64,000 nucleotides of DNA from Rudaea cellulosilytica DSM 22992 (GCF_000378125.1 NZ_KB899242.1:558001-622000); one strand, 5' to 3'; numbered from the stretch's first letter, positions 17,471 to 26,785 are shown. The notes: generated from the sequence alone by a model not told the origin. Translations and numbers: made by a program.

Positions 17471-18490
17471 CTACTGCTTGCCCGCGCGACGCAGCGCCTG
17501 ATTGACCACTTTGCGGATCAGGCTTGGGTAGGCAATGCCGGCTTTCAGCGCCGACTGCGCGAGCTCGTCGTCCTTTGCGATGCAGGGATTGGCGTTCGGT
17601 TCGATCACGTAGACGTTGCCGCCGGCGGTCACGCGCAGGTCGAAGCGCGCATAGCTGCGCAGATTGAGCGCGCGATAGGCAAGCTTGCACACCTCATCGA
17701 TGCGCTTCTGCAGGTCCACTTCGATCGGCTTTGCATCGTGATTGCTGATGCCCCAGCGCTTGCGGTACTTGTCGTCCCATTTGGCCTTGTAGGTCGCGAT
17801 GCGCGGCTCGTCCTCGGCCATGTCGCCGAAGGTCATCTCGCGCGCGGGCAGCGTGCGCAAGGCGCGATCGCCGATGACGCTGACGTAGAGTTCGCGCCCG
17901 TCGATATATTCCTCCGCGATCGCGTCGAGCTCCATGCGCCCCTGGATCATCTTGATGCGCGCGAGAAAGCCGGCCTCGTCGTCGACGATCGACGCCTGCG
18001 AAATGCCGCGTGAGGCCTCCTCGGTCAGCGGCTTGATGATGCACGGCAGCTTCAGCCGTTTCGGCAGCCACACCTTGTGGCCGCGGTAAAAAGTGTGGAA
18101 CCGCGGCGTGCGTACGCGATGGAAACGCAGGATCTTCTTGCACAGTCCCTTGTCGTTGCACAGGAACACGGCGCTCGAACTCGCGCCGGTAACCGGCACG
18201 TCGAGCAGTTCCATCGTGGCGATGACGTTCTTGTCCCAGTGCGTGGCGTGGTTGTACGTCTCGCAGAGATTGAAAATCACGTCGGGCTTGAAGTCGCGCA
18301 CCGCGTCGAGCAGGGGACGTATGTCGTCGAACAGGCTGAGACGGCGGACTTCATAGCCGGACTCGAGCAGCGCCTGATACACGTCGTTCTCGGTGTAACT
18401 GCCGTCGGGATCGGCGAATTCCGCGGCAAAGTCGTAGTCCGGCGGCACCGAATACGGCAGATCGAAGACCATCAAAACACGCGTCGCCAT
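17471..18490 (-). CDS. ATP-grasp ligase, D-Ala-D-Ala-ligase-like
   Basis: This 339-residue protein has an ATP-grasp fold. The N-terminal Rossmann-like part contains DFKPDVIFNLCETYN, the region after it PVTGASSSAVFLCNDKGLCK. The ATP-grasp core has LPCIIKPLTEEASRGIS, ELYVSVIGDR and the metal-binding tail YARFDLRVTAGGNVYVIEPN plus NPCIAKDDELAQSA. It should ligate a carboxylate to an amine with ATP, but its substrates are not those of normal Ddl judging from sequence divergence. Its ATG (18490) directly abuts the stop of the metallopeptidase gene with no spacer, so the two are translationally coupled and likely act together. Confidence 0.88.
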   Translation of the reverse strand: MATRVLMVFDLPYSVPPDYDFAAEFADPDGSYTENDVYQALLESGYEVRRLSLFDDIRPLLDAVRDFKPDVIFNLCETYNHATHWDKNVIATMELLDVPVTGASSSAVFLCNDKGLCKKILRFHRVRTPRFHTFYRGHKVWLPKRLKLPCIIKPLTEEASRGISQASIVDDEAGFLARIKMIQGRMELDAIAEEYIDGRELYVSVIGDRALRTLPAREMTFGDMAEDEPRIATYKAKWDDKYRKRWGISNHDAKPIEVDLQKRIDEVCKLAYRALNLRSYARFDLRVTAGGNVYVIEPNANPCIAKDDELAQSALKAGIAYPSLIRKVVNQALRRAGKQ

Positions 18491-19558
18491 CTAGAGCTTC
18501 CCCCGCAACCGCGTCGTGTAGCGATAATTCATCATCAGCGTCGTCAGATAGGTGGCGAGCTTCAGTACCGCCACCGTATCCGCCTCGTCAGTGACCAGGC
18601 GCAACGCGCGGCTGCGCTGCAGCACCGCCTTGTAAACCTTGTTGACCATGTGACGCCGCTCGCCGGTCCAGTTCGACACCTCGACCAACAGCGGCTTGCG
18701 TTGCGCCTGCAGCAGTTTGGCGACCGGTCGCCGCGTTTCGCCCTGCGCCTTGCCCTCGGCGAACAGGCGGCGCAGGTTGTCGTCGTGGAACTCCGGAAAA
18801 TCCTCGGCTTCGGCTTGCCGGCGTTTCTTGTAATAGCGATCGAGCGTGCTGCGGATCGCCGATACCTTCCATAACAGTTTGCCGCTCGCGCGCAGCGGCG
18901 GCTTGCCGGCGATATCGGCCATCAGCTTGTCGACGAACAGCAGCTTGTCGAGCGCCTTCCATCCCGCATATTTCCTGCGCCAGTCCAGATCGGGCGTCAG
19001 CCAGACCGCGAACGTCTCGACGAAATCCTCGTCCGGGTGGTACTGCGCGTAGTAGTAGTCGAGATGGCGCACGTAGCTCTTGCTGTACGGGCGGAAGCGA
19101 TAGGTATCACCGTACTCTTCGGACGAGTGTCCGAACACGCGCTGCCAGCTACGCTTGCGGTTGAGGTCATAGGCATAGCTCAGCGCATGGCCGCATTCGT
19201 GGCGCAGCAGCTTCATGCACGCCGCGTCGGTGTCGCCCTCGGCTTCGAGCATCATCTTGCGCTGCAGCTCGATCAGGCGCGGATGCGCGAGATAGAACGG
19301 AATGCCGATGACCGGCTCGCCTTCCGGCGTCAGCCATTCGTCGGCGAGATAGCAGCGTGGCTTGAACGGGATGTTTCTTGCCTCAAGCTCGCGATAGAGC
19401 TGCGCAATGCGCGCCTCGAGCCATGTGCCCTCGATGCGCAACGGCAACTCGCACATGCGCAACGCGAGCAGCGCGTCTTCGGGAATCGTCGCAAGGTCGA
19501 TCTGCGGCTTCGCAACCGCATCGACCCGCACCTTGGCGACGTCCTTAGAGGTGGGCAT
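18491..19558 (-). CDS. HExxH zinc metallopeptidase partnered with ATP-grasp enzyme
   Basis: This 355-residue protein has the zincin motif HECGH at 120-124 in KLLRHECGHALSYAYDL, with a probable third ligand Glu 181 in DEDFVETFAVWL. The region between contains a His/Tyr-rich block (SYVRHLDYYYAQYHPDEDF). It resembles the 'putative zinc-binding metallopeptidase' family. The C-terminal 150 residues are basic and helical, without recognised domain. It lacks a signal peptide, so it should act in the cytoplasm. The start is ATG 19558. Its TAG is immediately followed by the ATG of the ATP-grasp gene. Such pairs suggest peptide tailoring, one enzyme ligating and the other cleaving, but this is inference. 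Confidence 0.85.
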   Translation of the reverse strand: MPTSKDVAKVRVDAVAKPQIDLATIPEDALLALRMCELPLRIEGTWLEARIAQLYRELEARNIPFKPRCYLADEWLTPEGEPVIGIPFYLAHPRLIELQRKMMLEAEGDTDAACMKLLRHECGHALSYAYDLNRKRSWQRVFGHSSEEYGDTYRFRPYSKSYVRHLDYYYAQYHPDEDFVETFAVWLTPDLDWRRKYAGWKALDKLLFVDKLMADIAGKPPLRASGKLLWKVSAIRSTLDRYYKKRRQAEAEDFPEFHDDNLRRLFAEGKAQGETRRPVAKLLQAQRKPLLVEVSNWTGERRHMVNKVYKAVLQRSRALRLVTDEADTVAVLKLATYLTTLMMNYRYTTRLRGKL

Positions 19559-19642
19559 GAAGAAAGTGTACTCTTACCTGCGTTTTGCTGCGCACCGCGA
19601 CGGAATCGTGTTGCACCGCTCGCTCAGTCACCGGAGGCCGAT

Positions 19643-20137
19643 TTGAAAACACTGTTCGCCATCCTTCTTGCCGCCGGCGCGATGCAGAGTGCGCCTGCTC
19701 TCGCGGAATCTTCCAGGGCAAAGGCGCCGGCGCCTTCTCCCCTGCTCGGCAGTTGGGCCGTCGATATCTCGCGCCTGCCGATGCCGCAGGAAGCACGACC
19801 GCAGAGCGTCACGATCACGTTCGCGGATGCGGGCGGCGCGAAATGGAAGGTCAACGTCGACATCGTCGATGCCGGTGGAACGAAGATCAACGCCTACGGG
19901 ACCTATGCCCTCGACGGCACCGCCGCTCCGGGCCAAGGCAGCACGATCGAGGCCGACACCGGCGCGATCAAGATGCCCGCGCCCAACGTGCTGGTCATGG
20001 GGCTTGGCAAAGGCGGCATGCCAGCCTCGACGCGCGTCTACACCGTCGCCGCGGACGGCAGAAGCATGATCGAGACCGCCGTGAGCTTCGACAACGTTCC
20101 GGTAATGCGAACCTTCTACTTCACCCGCGTCCGCTGA
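19643..20137 (+). CDS. Small exported protein of unknown function
   Basis: This 164-residue protein starts at TTG 19643 after a strong GGAGG (spacing 7 nt). That start yields a clean signal peptide (LKTLFAILLAAGAMQSAPALAE). The mature part is a compact beta-rich domain beginning SPLLGSWAVDISRLPMP and ending FDNVPVMRTFYFTRVR. The opening GSWxxDxxRLP resembles exported lipocalin-like or 'DUF4488-like' domains, but I cannot assign it. It is divergent from the metallopeptidase gene with an 84-bp spacer. Confidence 0.75.
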   Translation: MKTLFAILLAAGAMQSAPALAESSRAKAPAPSPLLGSWAVDISRLPMPQEARPQSVTITFADAGGAKWKVNVDIVDAGGTKINAYGTYALDGTAAPGQGSTIEADTGAIKMPAPNVLVMGLGKGGMPASTRVYTVAADGRSMIETAVSFDNVPVMRTFYFTRVR

Positions 20138-20227
20138 CGGGAGACAGAACGAGCGAACCCGCTTCCGTCTTCTGCCGGCCGCCCGGCGTGCATTGCACCG
20201 GCATCGAAGCGGCGCAACGCGCCTCTT

Positions 20228-21612
20228 TTATAGTGCAGTCCACGCGTAGACGAAAAGGGTGTTGTTGTCGGATGCTCTCCGGTCGTTGCCATCGATGCTG
20301 CGGACCGCACCGGCAAAGCGCGTATAAAAAGTGTACTGAACCCCGAGCCTCAAATTGGCAAACGGTTTCGCCCACGAATCGGTCTTGCCGAATGGATTCC
20401 AATTGAACTCTGCGATACCCCCATTGGTGGTCGGCCGACCGGTGACCGGATAAAGCAACGCATCGCGACTGCCGTTGTTTGCGAAGCCGCCGAGCGTCAC
20501 ACCCCACGTGTTCTTGTACCAATAGCTCGCGTCGAGATTGAGGGATCGCAGCGTGCTGTGGAGCCGCTCGGCGGAACCTGCTGCGAAGGATGCATCGAGG
20601 CGTTCTTGCTCGTGCACGTAGAGGGCCTTGACCGTCACGATATGATCGCCGCTGCCGATATATTGATAACTTGCATCCACTCCGATGTGCTCGAAGCGAT
20701 CGGCGGGTCCGGGCAGCGACTCCGAATCGCCTGCCGTGTTGGTGCCGACAAGTCCTCGGCGCATCTTGAGGACGACCCCTCCAATCTCGAAGTTGCCGTT
20801 TGACACATTCCTCGTGTACGCAATTCGCGCATAAGGGGCGACGCCGGTAACGCGCCCTGAGAAATCCGTATTGATCGTTCTGAGGAAGGCCGGAGAGAGC
20901 GAACGGTATCCTCCGGCTTCCGCGTACCAAGCGTCATCCAGTTGCGCATAAGCGCTGGCCCCGATGACCTGACCTGCCATGGCACCGAAAAGAACCGGCG
21001 TGGCCGGCGCCGAAGGTGCAAGATCGGGGGACATATACGGGTACTGCCACGCAGGGATGGTGTTGTATACGTCACTCACTCCGGGATTGTTGTTGAGTGA
21101 TATTCCCCAAACCACTGCATGCGAGCCGATCTGGTTCGAACGCGCATAACGGAGTTCGACGTTGTCCCATCCCACCTTTCCACCGTTCTCGGAATAGGTG
21201 GCCTCCCAAGGTGGTCGCTGATGCGTCCGGCCAGAAATGCGGAAGCCTGCTCCAGCTCGACATTGTCATTCCTGTTGAAGCCACTGCCGGGCGATTCGGC
21301 TTGCGCCTTCTGCGTATGAGTAAACGTCTCGACCAACATCATCGACAGCGGGATCTTGCGATCGTCACCTGCTTCGAGCGTATAGCCCTGGAGTTTGAAC
21401 TGCCGCCCGAAAGGAGTCAGCTGAGGACCAAACGCGCCGATATGGCAGGCCACGCACGGCTGATGTGTCTGTCGGGCAAATGCCGGAACGGCATGCGCGG
21501 CGGAACAATACAAAGTCAGCCAGACCAAAGCCAGGCAATACAGGGCGAGGTTTGCAGCACTGCGACTACAATTGAGGGGCAATAGAATGCCCGTGGTACG
21601 CGCGGTAGCCAT
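20228..21612 (-). pseudogene. CxxCH-containing beta-barrel outer-membrane protein, frameshifted
   Basis: Two frames together encode one exported protein. The N-terminal part (ATG 21612, after AGGAGACTGGT) has a signal peptide, a cytochrome-like CVACH in THQPCVACHIGAFGPQLTP, and GRQFKLQGYTL. The C-terminal part, in a second frame from about 21200 to 20228, begins EATYSENGGKVGWDNVELRY and looks like a beta-barrel, ending in a C-terminal aromatic-rich strand (TLFVYAWTAL). At about 21200-21208 the text DHLG joins AGGCCACC directly. Intact relatives would have about 3 more residues, so a deletion of roughly 10 nt is inferred. The rest is well preserved, so the loss is recent or an assembly error. 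Confidence 0.8.
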
Positions 21613-22129
21613 ACCAGTCTCCTAACTGAGGAGGATTGTTGCTTTCTTGTCGAAGGAGGTCTTGTCGCGTCGTGACTCGAGCGCGATTGCCTTGCGTACT
21701 GAAGCGTTCTCCGCAATGGCCGCGGGATAATCCCGGCTCATGCCGTGACGAATTCTGATGCTCAAGACGTCAGTGCGGCATCCTCTTTCGAAAGACACGT
21801 TTGTTCTTGGATGTCTATGAATGCCGTCGTCGCGGATGGAGGTTCATTCGCGCCCTGAATTTCCATGCGCCTTCGATCACAAATCGAAGCAAGCAACGCC
21901 GGCATGAATGTCGTCACACAACTCCACGTTTCTTGGGAAACGATGCCGCTTGGTATATTTTTCGATCCGCGCGCATTGCCAATTTTGGGTTGGTCGATGC
22001 AGCAGGAGGCAGCAACTCCGATCGTCAACCTGCTCATTCGCCAGCACGCCTCGCGCGCGAGCCAAACCATGCAGAGGAAAAGGGATGAAATCCACCCCTT
22101 CCCCCTTTGCCCATTTCCGCAAGCCCCGT
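21613..22129. other. Gene-poor intergenic stretch
   Basis: No convincing coding sequence, RNA gene or repeat was seen. The open frames here are antisense shadows of the S51 gene or lack ribosome binding sites. The first 60 nt should contain the promoter of the broken CxxCH gene. Confidence 0.5.
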
Positions 22130-23122
22130 TTAGTACGCCGACCCACCCGGCTGCGTGGAACTCAGCACTCCGGCCTCGGCGGTCACCGAGTAAGCCGTTC
22201 CGCCCACGGCAGCCCAGGTAGCGAGATTGAAGCCGTCGCCGGCAGCAAGGCGCGCGACGTTGATGCCGCGGTAGGTCAGCGGCTGTTTTGCGGCGCATAC
22301 CTGCGGCAGTCCCGGCGCCTGCAGGAAATAGACATGGCCCGTGCCTACCACGCTCGCGTTGCCGGTAGCAGGCACGAGCAGCGCGGTCATTTCGTCGATG
22401 GCGATGCCACGCGGCGTGGTGCTCCAACCGTTGGCGGCCACGCGGCAGAGGAAGGCGATGTCGCGGCCCATGCGGTCGCGCACGCCAAAGTGGGCGTCGC
22501 CGATGATGCCTTGCAGCGCGGGCAGCAGGGCGAAATCGCGATCGAAGCTCATGTAGCGATTGAACGGATCGGCCAGGGCCTGGCTGCTGGTCACGCCTTG
22601 GCTGGCCTGCGCGGTGTAAACGAACTGGGTGAGCACGTTGAGCCCGGCGCTGGTGCCACCCACCGGCACGCCGTGGGCAATGCGCGCGTTGAGCGCGGCT
22701 TGCACCGGCGTGCCCTTCCAGAAATTGATGTAGTCGGACTGGTCGCCGCCGGCAATCCAGATGACTTCCGCCTGATTGATGATCGCCGCGACCGCTGCAA
22801 GGTTGGCCGACGCGGCATTGGGGATGATCAGCGTAGCGACGGAATTCGTGTTTGGGCACAGCGCCTGCACATACGGGTTGTAGGCATCGGTACCGGTGGC
22901 GCGGATGATCAGGAAATCGCCGTTGCCGCCCATGCTGCACAGCCATTGAAAGGCCTGGTCGACATCCGTACCGCCACCCATCAGCACCGTGCCGGAGGTC
23001 GTCGCGGGTGCAACGTCGGCGGCATTGCCGACGCGCGTGTAGGTGTAGGACGGCGCCTTGCCTGCCAGCGCGGGCGAGGACAGGACGAAAGCGGACAAAA
23101 ACATCAGCAGAGTACGCAGCAT
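22130..23122 (-). CDS. Exported peptidase S51 / cyanophycinase-like protein
   Basis: This 330-residue protein has a signal peptide (MLRTLLMFLSAFVLSSPALA). Its core matches peptidase S51: a nucleophile Ser 158 in GVPVGGTSAGLNVL, preceded by VIWIAGGDQSDYINFWKGTP, and followed by GDAHFGVRDRMGRDIAFL with the expected His. Cyanophycinase-like enzymes cleave Asp-containing dipeptide linkages; exported members may attack cyanophycin-like or other isopeptides. The start was set at ATG 23122 (after AGGTGC); ATG 23134 is an alternative and the longer frame to 23326 is unlikely. The gene appears monocistronic. Confidence 0.87.
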   Translation of the reverse strand: MLRTLLMFLSAFVLSSPALAGKAPSYTYTRVGNAADVAPATTSGTVLMGGGTDVDQAFQWLCSMGGNGDFLIIRATGTDAYNPYVQALCPNTNSVATLIIPNAASANLAAVAAIINQAEVIWIAGGDQSDYINFWKGTPVQAALNARIAHGVPVGGTSAGLNVLTQFVYTAQASQGVTSSQALADPFNRYMSFDRDFALLPALQGIIGDAHFGVRDRMGRDIAFLCRVAANGWSTTPRGIAIDEMTALLVPATGNASVVGTGHVYFLQAPGLPQVCAAKQPLTYRGINVARLAAGDGFNLATWAAVGGTAYSVTAEAGVLSSTQPGGSAY

Positions 23123-23294
23123 GCAGCACCTCATGGTCGGATGTCGGTCATGCCGCAAACGAGCTCGGTGACGCATGGCGACGTCAGCTGCATTGCGGCC
23201 AGGAAAGGGCCGGCGTTTCGCCGCCCGAGACCCTAGACGTGCAACTGCCCTTCCGGAGGAAATCGCTCTGCCATCCGCGATCCGAAACGAGCGA

Positions 23295-23966
23295 TCACGC
23301 CGAGAACAACGCAACACCATCCACAACTATGTGCGCCACGATGTTCACCCAGAGATTGCGCTTGCAGAAATAGAGCCAGGTGAGCATGGCTCCGCCGAAC
23401 CCGGCGACGATGAGGTGCGCCCAGCCCCAAGAGCCGACGTGCGCCAGCGCGAACAGCGCAAGCGGCAACAACGCCGCAACGCCCCGGCTGCCGGTCAGCG
23501 ACAGCAGGCGCTCGATCGGATAGCCGCGGAACAACACCTCCTCCGAGACTCCCGCGCGGACGACGGAAATCGCCAGCCACCACACGGGCGCCGCGGTCAG
23601 AGCGCCGACCGCCTGATCTTCGCCGAGATGCAACGCGGGCAAGACGAGCAGATAAAGCACGGCCAGTCCGGCAATGATCGCGGCGGCGAAAGCCGAGCCG
23701 AGGAGCAAGTCACGAAAGGGAGGCAGGCGAAAACCGATCGAGGACAGAGCGCGTTTCTCGACGAACACGACGTAGCCTAGTGTCGCGCCAACCAACGCCC
23801 AATAGATCGCTTCGTTGCCAAGCATATGCGCCACGTCCTTGGGCTCGTTGTCCCAGGCCGGAAAAGGCAGGCTGCCGACGCCGAGCGTGAGCACAAGTCC
23901 GAGGATGCTGGACAACATCGGCTTCGGAATGACTTCGTTTCCTTGCGCCACAGATTGAGCGTTCAT
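23295..23966 (-). CDS. CPBP-family intramembrane metalloprotease
   Basis: This 223-residue protein has about six hydrophobic spans and the CPBP/Abi motifs: EExxxR as Glu 142, Glu 143 and Arg 147 in AGVSEEVLFRGYP, His 176 in ALFALAHVGS, and a final NIVAHIVVDG. These form the zinc-type active site of Rce1-like proteases, linked in bacteria to bacteriocin self-protection or protein modification. The start ATG 23966 overlaps the TetR stop in an ATGA arrangement, so both genes form one operon controlled by the palindrome at 24566. Confidence 0.88.
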   Translation of the reverse strand: MNAQSVAQGNEVIPKPMLSSILGLVLTLGVGSLPFPAWDNEPKDVAHMLGNEAIYWALVGATLGYVVFVEKRALSSIGFRLPPFRDLLLGSAFAAAIIAGLAVLYLLVLPALHLGEDQAVGALTAAPVWWLAISVVRAGVSEEVLFRGYPIERLLSLTGSRGVAALLPLALFALAHVGSWGWAHLIVAGFGGAMLTWLYFCKRNLWVNIVAHIVVDGVALFSA

Positions 23967-24568
23967 GCTTTTCTCTTCTTGTATGTGCGTTCCTCGATGC
24001 GCGCAACGCGCGTCCTCGCCTCGTGCTCGCGCCGCAGCAGCGTGATGAAATCGTCGAGTGCGCGCGTCGTACGACGCAAATCTCCCGTGCTCAGCAACTC
24101 CATGATCAGACCGTCGAAAACCGCCCCGCATAGCGTCGCCATCGCTGCGCTGCTGATCGATTCGGGCAAACGCGACGCGATGAACTCGATCCAATTCAGC
24201 GACGATCGATTCAGATAGCGCTCGTAGGTGCCGGGTACCCGAACCGCAATGAAATGCGCCTCGTACAGAAGACGAAGGTAGGGCAAGTTGCGTTTATCGC
24301 TCGCCCAACGCCAACAACGCTTCATCGGCGCCTCGCCCGCGACAAGCGCCTTGGCCGAAGCAACCGTGGCGAGTGATATCCGCAGGCGCTCCTGAACTTC
24401 GCCGAGCACCTCCTCGATCAATCCTTCCTTCGAGCCGAAGTGGAAGACCAGCAAGCGCGCGCTGGTCCCGATTCCGGCGGCCAGCGGGCGCAACGACAGG
24501 CCGGCAAGCCCGTTCTTCAGCAGATAGTCAATGGCGCGGTCAATCAGTTGGTCTTTGCGATCACTCAT
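23963..24568 (-). CDS. TetR-family repressor
   Basis: This 201-residue protein has an N-terminal TetR helix-turn-helix: LIDRAIDYLLKNGLAGLSLR and GIGTSARLLVFHFGSKEGLI (about residues 6-55), with a helical ligand-binding remainder. The start was set at ATG 24568 (MSDRKDQL). A GTG at 24607 is possible, but translation from it would run through the operator palindrome. Its stop overlaps the CPBP protease start by 4 nt, so it most likely represses its own operon. The effector is unknown. Confidence 0.87.
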   Translation of the reverse strand: MSDRKDQLIDRAIDYLLKNGLAGLSLRPLAAGIGTSARLLVFHFGSKEGLIEEVLGEVQERLRISLATVASAKALVAGEAPMKRCWRWASDKRNLPYLRLLYEAHFIAVRVPGTYERYLNRSSLNWIEFIASRLPESISSAAMATLCGAVFDGLIMELLSTGDLRRTTRALDDFITLLRREHEARTRVARIEERTYKKRKA

Positions 24569-24585
24569 GTAACGATCGTTACATG
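24566..24585. promoter_or_regulatory. TetR operator, perfect 20-bp palindrome
   Basis: CATGTAACGATCGTTACATG is identical to its reverse complement and includes the TetR start codon. A related, imperfect site (TGGAACAGTCGTTACA) overlaps at 24584-24599. Upstream, TTGACT and a weak TAACGA separated by 17 nt could be the promoter; transcription would then begin close to the ATG, giving a leaderless or nearly leaderless mRNA. Confidence 0.8.
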
Positions 24586-24784
24586 GAACAGTCGTTACAG
24601 TCAACACGAGCCGCGAACTTCGCCCGCGCGTTCAGATAAACGCCTCGTCGCTGAACGCGAATCGCGTCGCATCAAATCGGATTGAACCGCGCTCCGACTC
24701 AAGGCGATCTACAAGTGTGTAGGCAGCGCGCCTCCGTGCACGCAGCAACGCCGATCACACACATCGTTTTGAGAGGATCAGACT

Positions 24785-25144
24785 ATGAAAAGCTCAACCA
24801 CAGCCATCGTTTCGGCCTGCCTGCTGGCGGCTACAGGCGCGTTTTCGCTCGCCACTGCGGGTGGAGGCGTGCACAGCATGCCGACGAACGGAACGCGAAC
24901 GCATCAGACGCCGACCACCACCACGTCGTCCACGGTACGTGGACCGGCCATGACCGGTCAGCCCAAGCAGTCGTGCGGAAGCGCGACGGCACCGAACACG
25001 CCAGGCAACGCTGCATCGGCGCCGGGCTCGGCCTTCAATCCGAACGGCAATGCCGGCACCCACTATGCGGGCCAGCAGGCGCAAAACTCAGGCAATACGG
25101 CGAGCGTCTCCCAGTACGACGCTGCCTGCTCTCACCAGCCGTAA
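24785..25144 (+). CDS. Small secreted Thr/Asn/Gly-rich protein
   Basis: This 119-residue protein starts at ATG 24785 after GAGAGGATCAGACT. It has a signal peptide (to about residue 25, SLATAGG) and a low-complexity mature region rich in Thr, Ser, Asn, Gly and Pro (HQTPTTTTSSTV, NPNGNAGTHYAGQQAQNSGN). Two cysteines (QSCGSA and DAACSHQP) could form a disulfide. The family is not recognised and no enzymatic role is suggested. It is convergent with the DoxX-like gene; the 100-nt spacer contains a GGGGTCAGG sequence related to the repeat family further right. Confidence 0.7.
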   Translation: MKSSTTAIVSACLLAATGAFSLATAGGGVHSMPTNGTRTHQTPTTTTSSTVRGPAMTGQPKQSCGSATAPNTPGNAASAPGSAFNPNGNAGTHYAGQQAQNSGNTASVSQYDAACSHQP

Positions 25145-25246
25145 CCTCGGAGCAAGCAAATGGGGTCAGGAGCGGTTTTTCTGGCAGTGGGGTTGATGCC
25201 GTTTGATTGCAGTGTTCGGGGGACGGAGATAGTCGACCGCGGTTGA

Positions 25247-26047
25247 TTAGCTCCGCCCCTTTTTTCTTTTTGCCAGCGAGTCCGCAACCACCCAGGCGGC
25301 GCCGGTCAGGGCGACGTTGACCGCATTCTCATTCCAGAACCAGTGGTTCGAAGGATCGCCGATCAACATCGGCAGGTGCACCAGCGGCGTGAACGCGGCG
25401 AACATCACGGTAAGCAGGATCGCGGCCAGGCGAGCCTGCACTCCCACGAGGATCGCGACACCTGCGGCGATGTGGCACAGCCCGGTCGCATAGCCCCAAA
25501 ACTCCTGCGTCGGCGGCAGCCATTTCGGCACCAGCGGAGCGGTCAGATCCATGTAGACGAAATGCGCAACGCCGAACACCAGACAGCAAACTCCGAACGC
25601 GACCTGGCCCCATCGCGTCAGGCGCGACGCAAGGCCGGCATCGATGTCGGCGCAGTCCGCGTAGACGATCAGTCCGCCCGCCGCGATGGCAAGCTGTATG
25701 GCGAGGCTCTCATAAGGTCCGAACTGCGCGTAATGGGCGAGCAGGACGCGGCCGTTCATCACCAGGACGACAACGAGCGCGAAGTACGCGGTGAGCGCCG
25801 CGGCGGCCCGAGCCGTGGTCCGTCGCCACTCGACGGCCACTCCCGCGATCAACATGAAGGCCGCAGCGGCATAAGCCAGAGCGGTGCGTTCCGGGAAATC
25901 CTTCGGCACCGGCTGGCCCGGATGGAAGTCTCCGAACGCCAGGCACACCGCGCCCAACGCGATCATCCCCAAGCCATAGACGCGCCAGCCGAAAGCGGCT
26001 GTCGTGTTTTCCGCGATCAGATTTTTCGACTCGACTCGAATGCTCAT
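25247..26047 (-). CDS. DoxX-like membrane protein
   Basis: This 266-residue protein has about eight hydrophobic spans and starts at ATG 26047 after AGAGGAGCAACGG. The C-terminal half resembles DoxX/DoxD proteins: GQVAFGVCCLVFGVAHFVYM, FWGYATGLCHIAAGVAILVG and the final NHWFWNENAVNVALTGAAW. The family includes quinone-linked and uncharacterised membrane proteins, so a function cannot be stated. The gene is transcribed alone. Confidence 0.82.
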   Translation of the reverse strand: MSIRVESKNLIAENTTAAFGWRVYGLGMIALGAVCLAFGDFHPGQPVPKDFPERTALAYAAAAFMLIAGVAVEWRRTTARAAAALTAYFALVVVLVMNGRVLLAHYAQFGPYESLAIQLAIAAGGLIVYADCADIDAGLASRLTRWGQVAFGVCCLVFGVAHFVYMDLTAPLVPKWLPPTQEFWGYATGLCHIAAGVAILVGVQARLAAILLTVMFAAFTPLVHLPMLIGDPSNHWFWNENAVNVALTGAAWVVADSLAKRKKGRS

Positions 26048-26408
26048 CCGTTGCTCCTCTAAACGCGACGCTCGGGAGGCGCAGGCCTGTGAGCATACGG
26101 CCCGGATTGGTGCCGCGAGCCGCATGGTAGCTGCGGCTTGCGGCGCAAAAGTTGCATCCCCTGCGCGCTCGCATACCCAACCGAGGTCACTCGACTATGC
26201 CGACTGCTACGCGCTTCTCGCCTAGCGCGCATGACACTCTTACCCCAACTGACGCATGCCCAGACTGCAGGCGGGAATTCGAGCGGGACTTCGGATCAGC
26301 ATGCTTTCGACCGACAATGGCAGCTTCACCGGTTCTCGGTAACTGTCGAACCCAGACCCGCTCGCTCGTCGGAAGAAACGAATGCCTACCTCGCCCAAGG
26401 ATCCTGCG
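26048..26408. other. Intergenic region without recognised features
   Basis: The 361 nt hold the divergent promoters of the DoxX-like and YCII genes. Small open frames present here lack ribosome binding sites and recognisable protein character. Confidence 0.4.
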
Positions 26409-26750
26409 ATGAAAAAATATCTGCTCAGCGTTTGCTATCCCGCCGGCAGCAAGCAGCCCGCACCCGCGGCGCTGCAGAAAATCATGCGCGACGTCGGCGC
26501 CGTGCAGCAGGAGATGCAGGCGGCTAGCGCCTGGGTGTTCGGTGGCGGACTCGACGTCCCTAGCACGGCCAAGGTATTGCGCTACAAGGGCGACAAACTC
26601 GCGATGACCGACGGACCCTTCATCGAAACCAAGGAGCTGATCGGCGGGATCACGATCGTTCAGGCCCCCGATCTCGATGCCGCGCTTGAATGGGGTCGCA
26701 AACTCGCGCTGGCGACGACGACTCCGATCGAAGTGCGCGCTTTTTTCTAG
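26409..26750 (+). CDS. YCII-related (DGPF) domain protein
   Basis: This 113-residue protein carries the DGPF motif that names the family, in AMTDGPFIETKELIGGITIV (about 67-86). Conserved YLLSVCYP is at the N-terminus. ATG 26409 follows CAAGGATCCTGCG. YCII-like proteins have a ferredoxin-like fold; functions are mostly unknown, and DGPF members often sit beside ECF sigma factors. No sigma factor gene is adjacent here. Confidence 0.85.
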   Translation: MKKYLLSVCYPAGSKQPAPAALQKIMRDVGAVQQEMQAASAWVFGGGLDVPSTAKVLRYKGDKLAMTDGPFIETKELIGGITIVQAPDLDAALEWGRKLALATTTPIEVRAFF

Positions 26751-26785
26751 CGGACAAACTGAATCGGCAGCCCAAACTTCGTAAC

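Noticed and set aside
21762-23129. 455-codon minus-strand frame overlapping the S51 gene
   Set aside because: It is out of frame with the clear cyanophycinase-like protein and has shadow-type composition.
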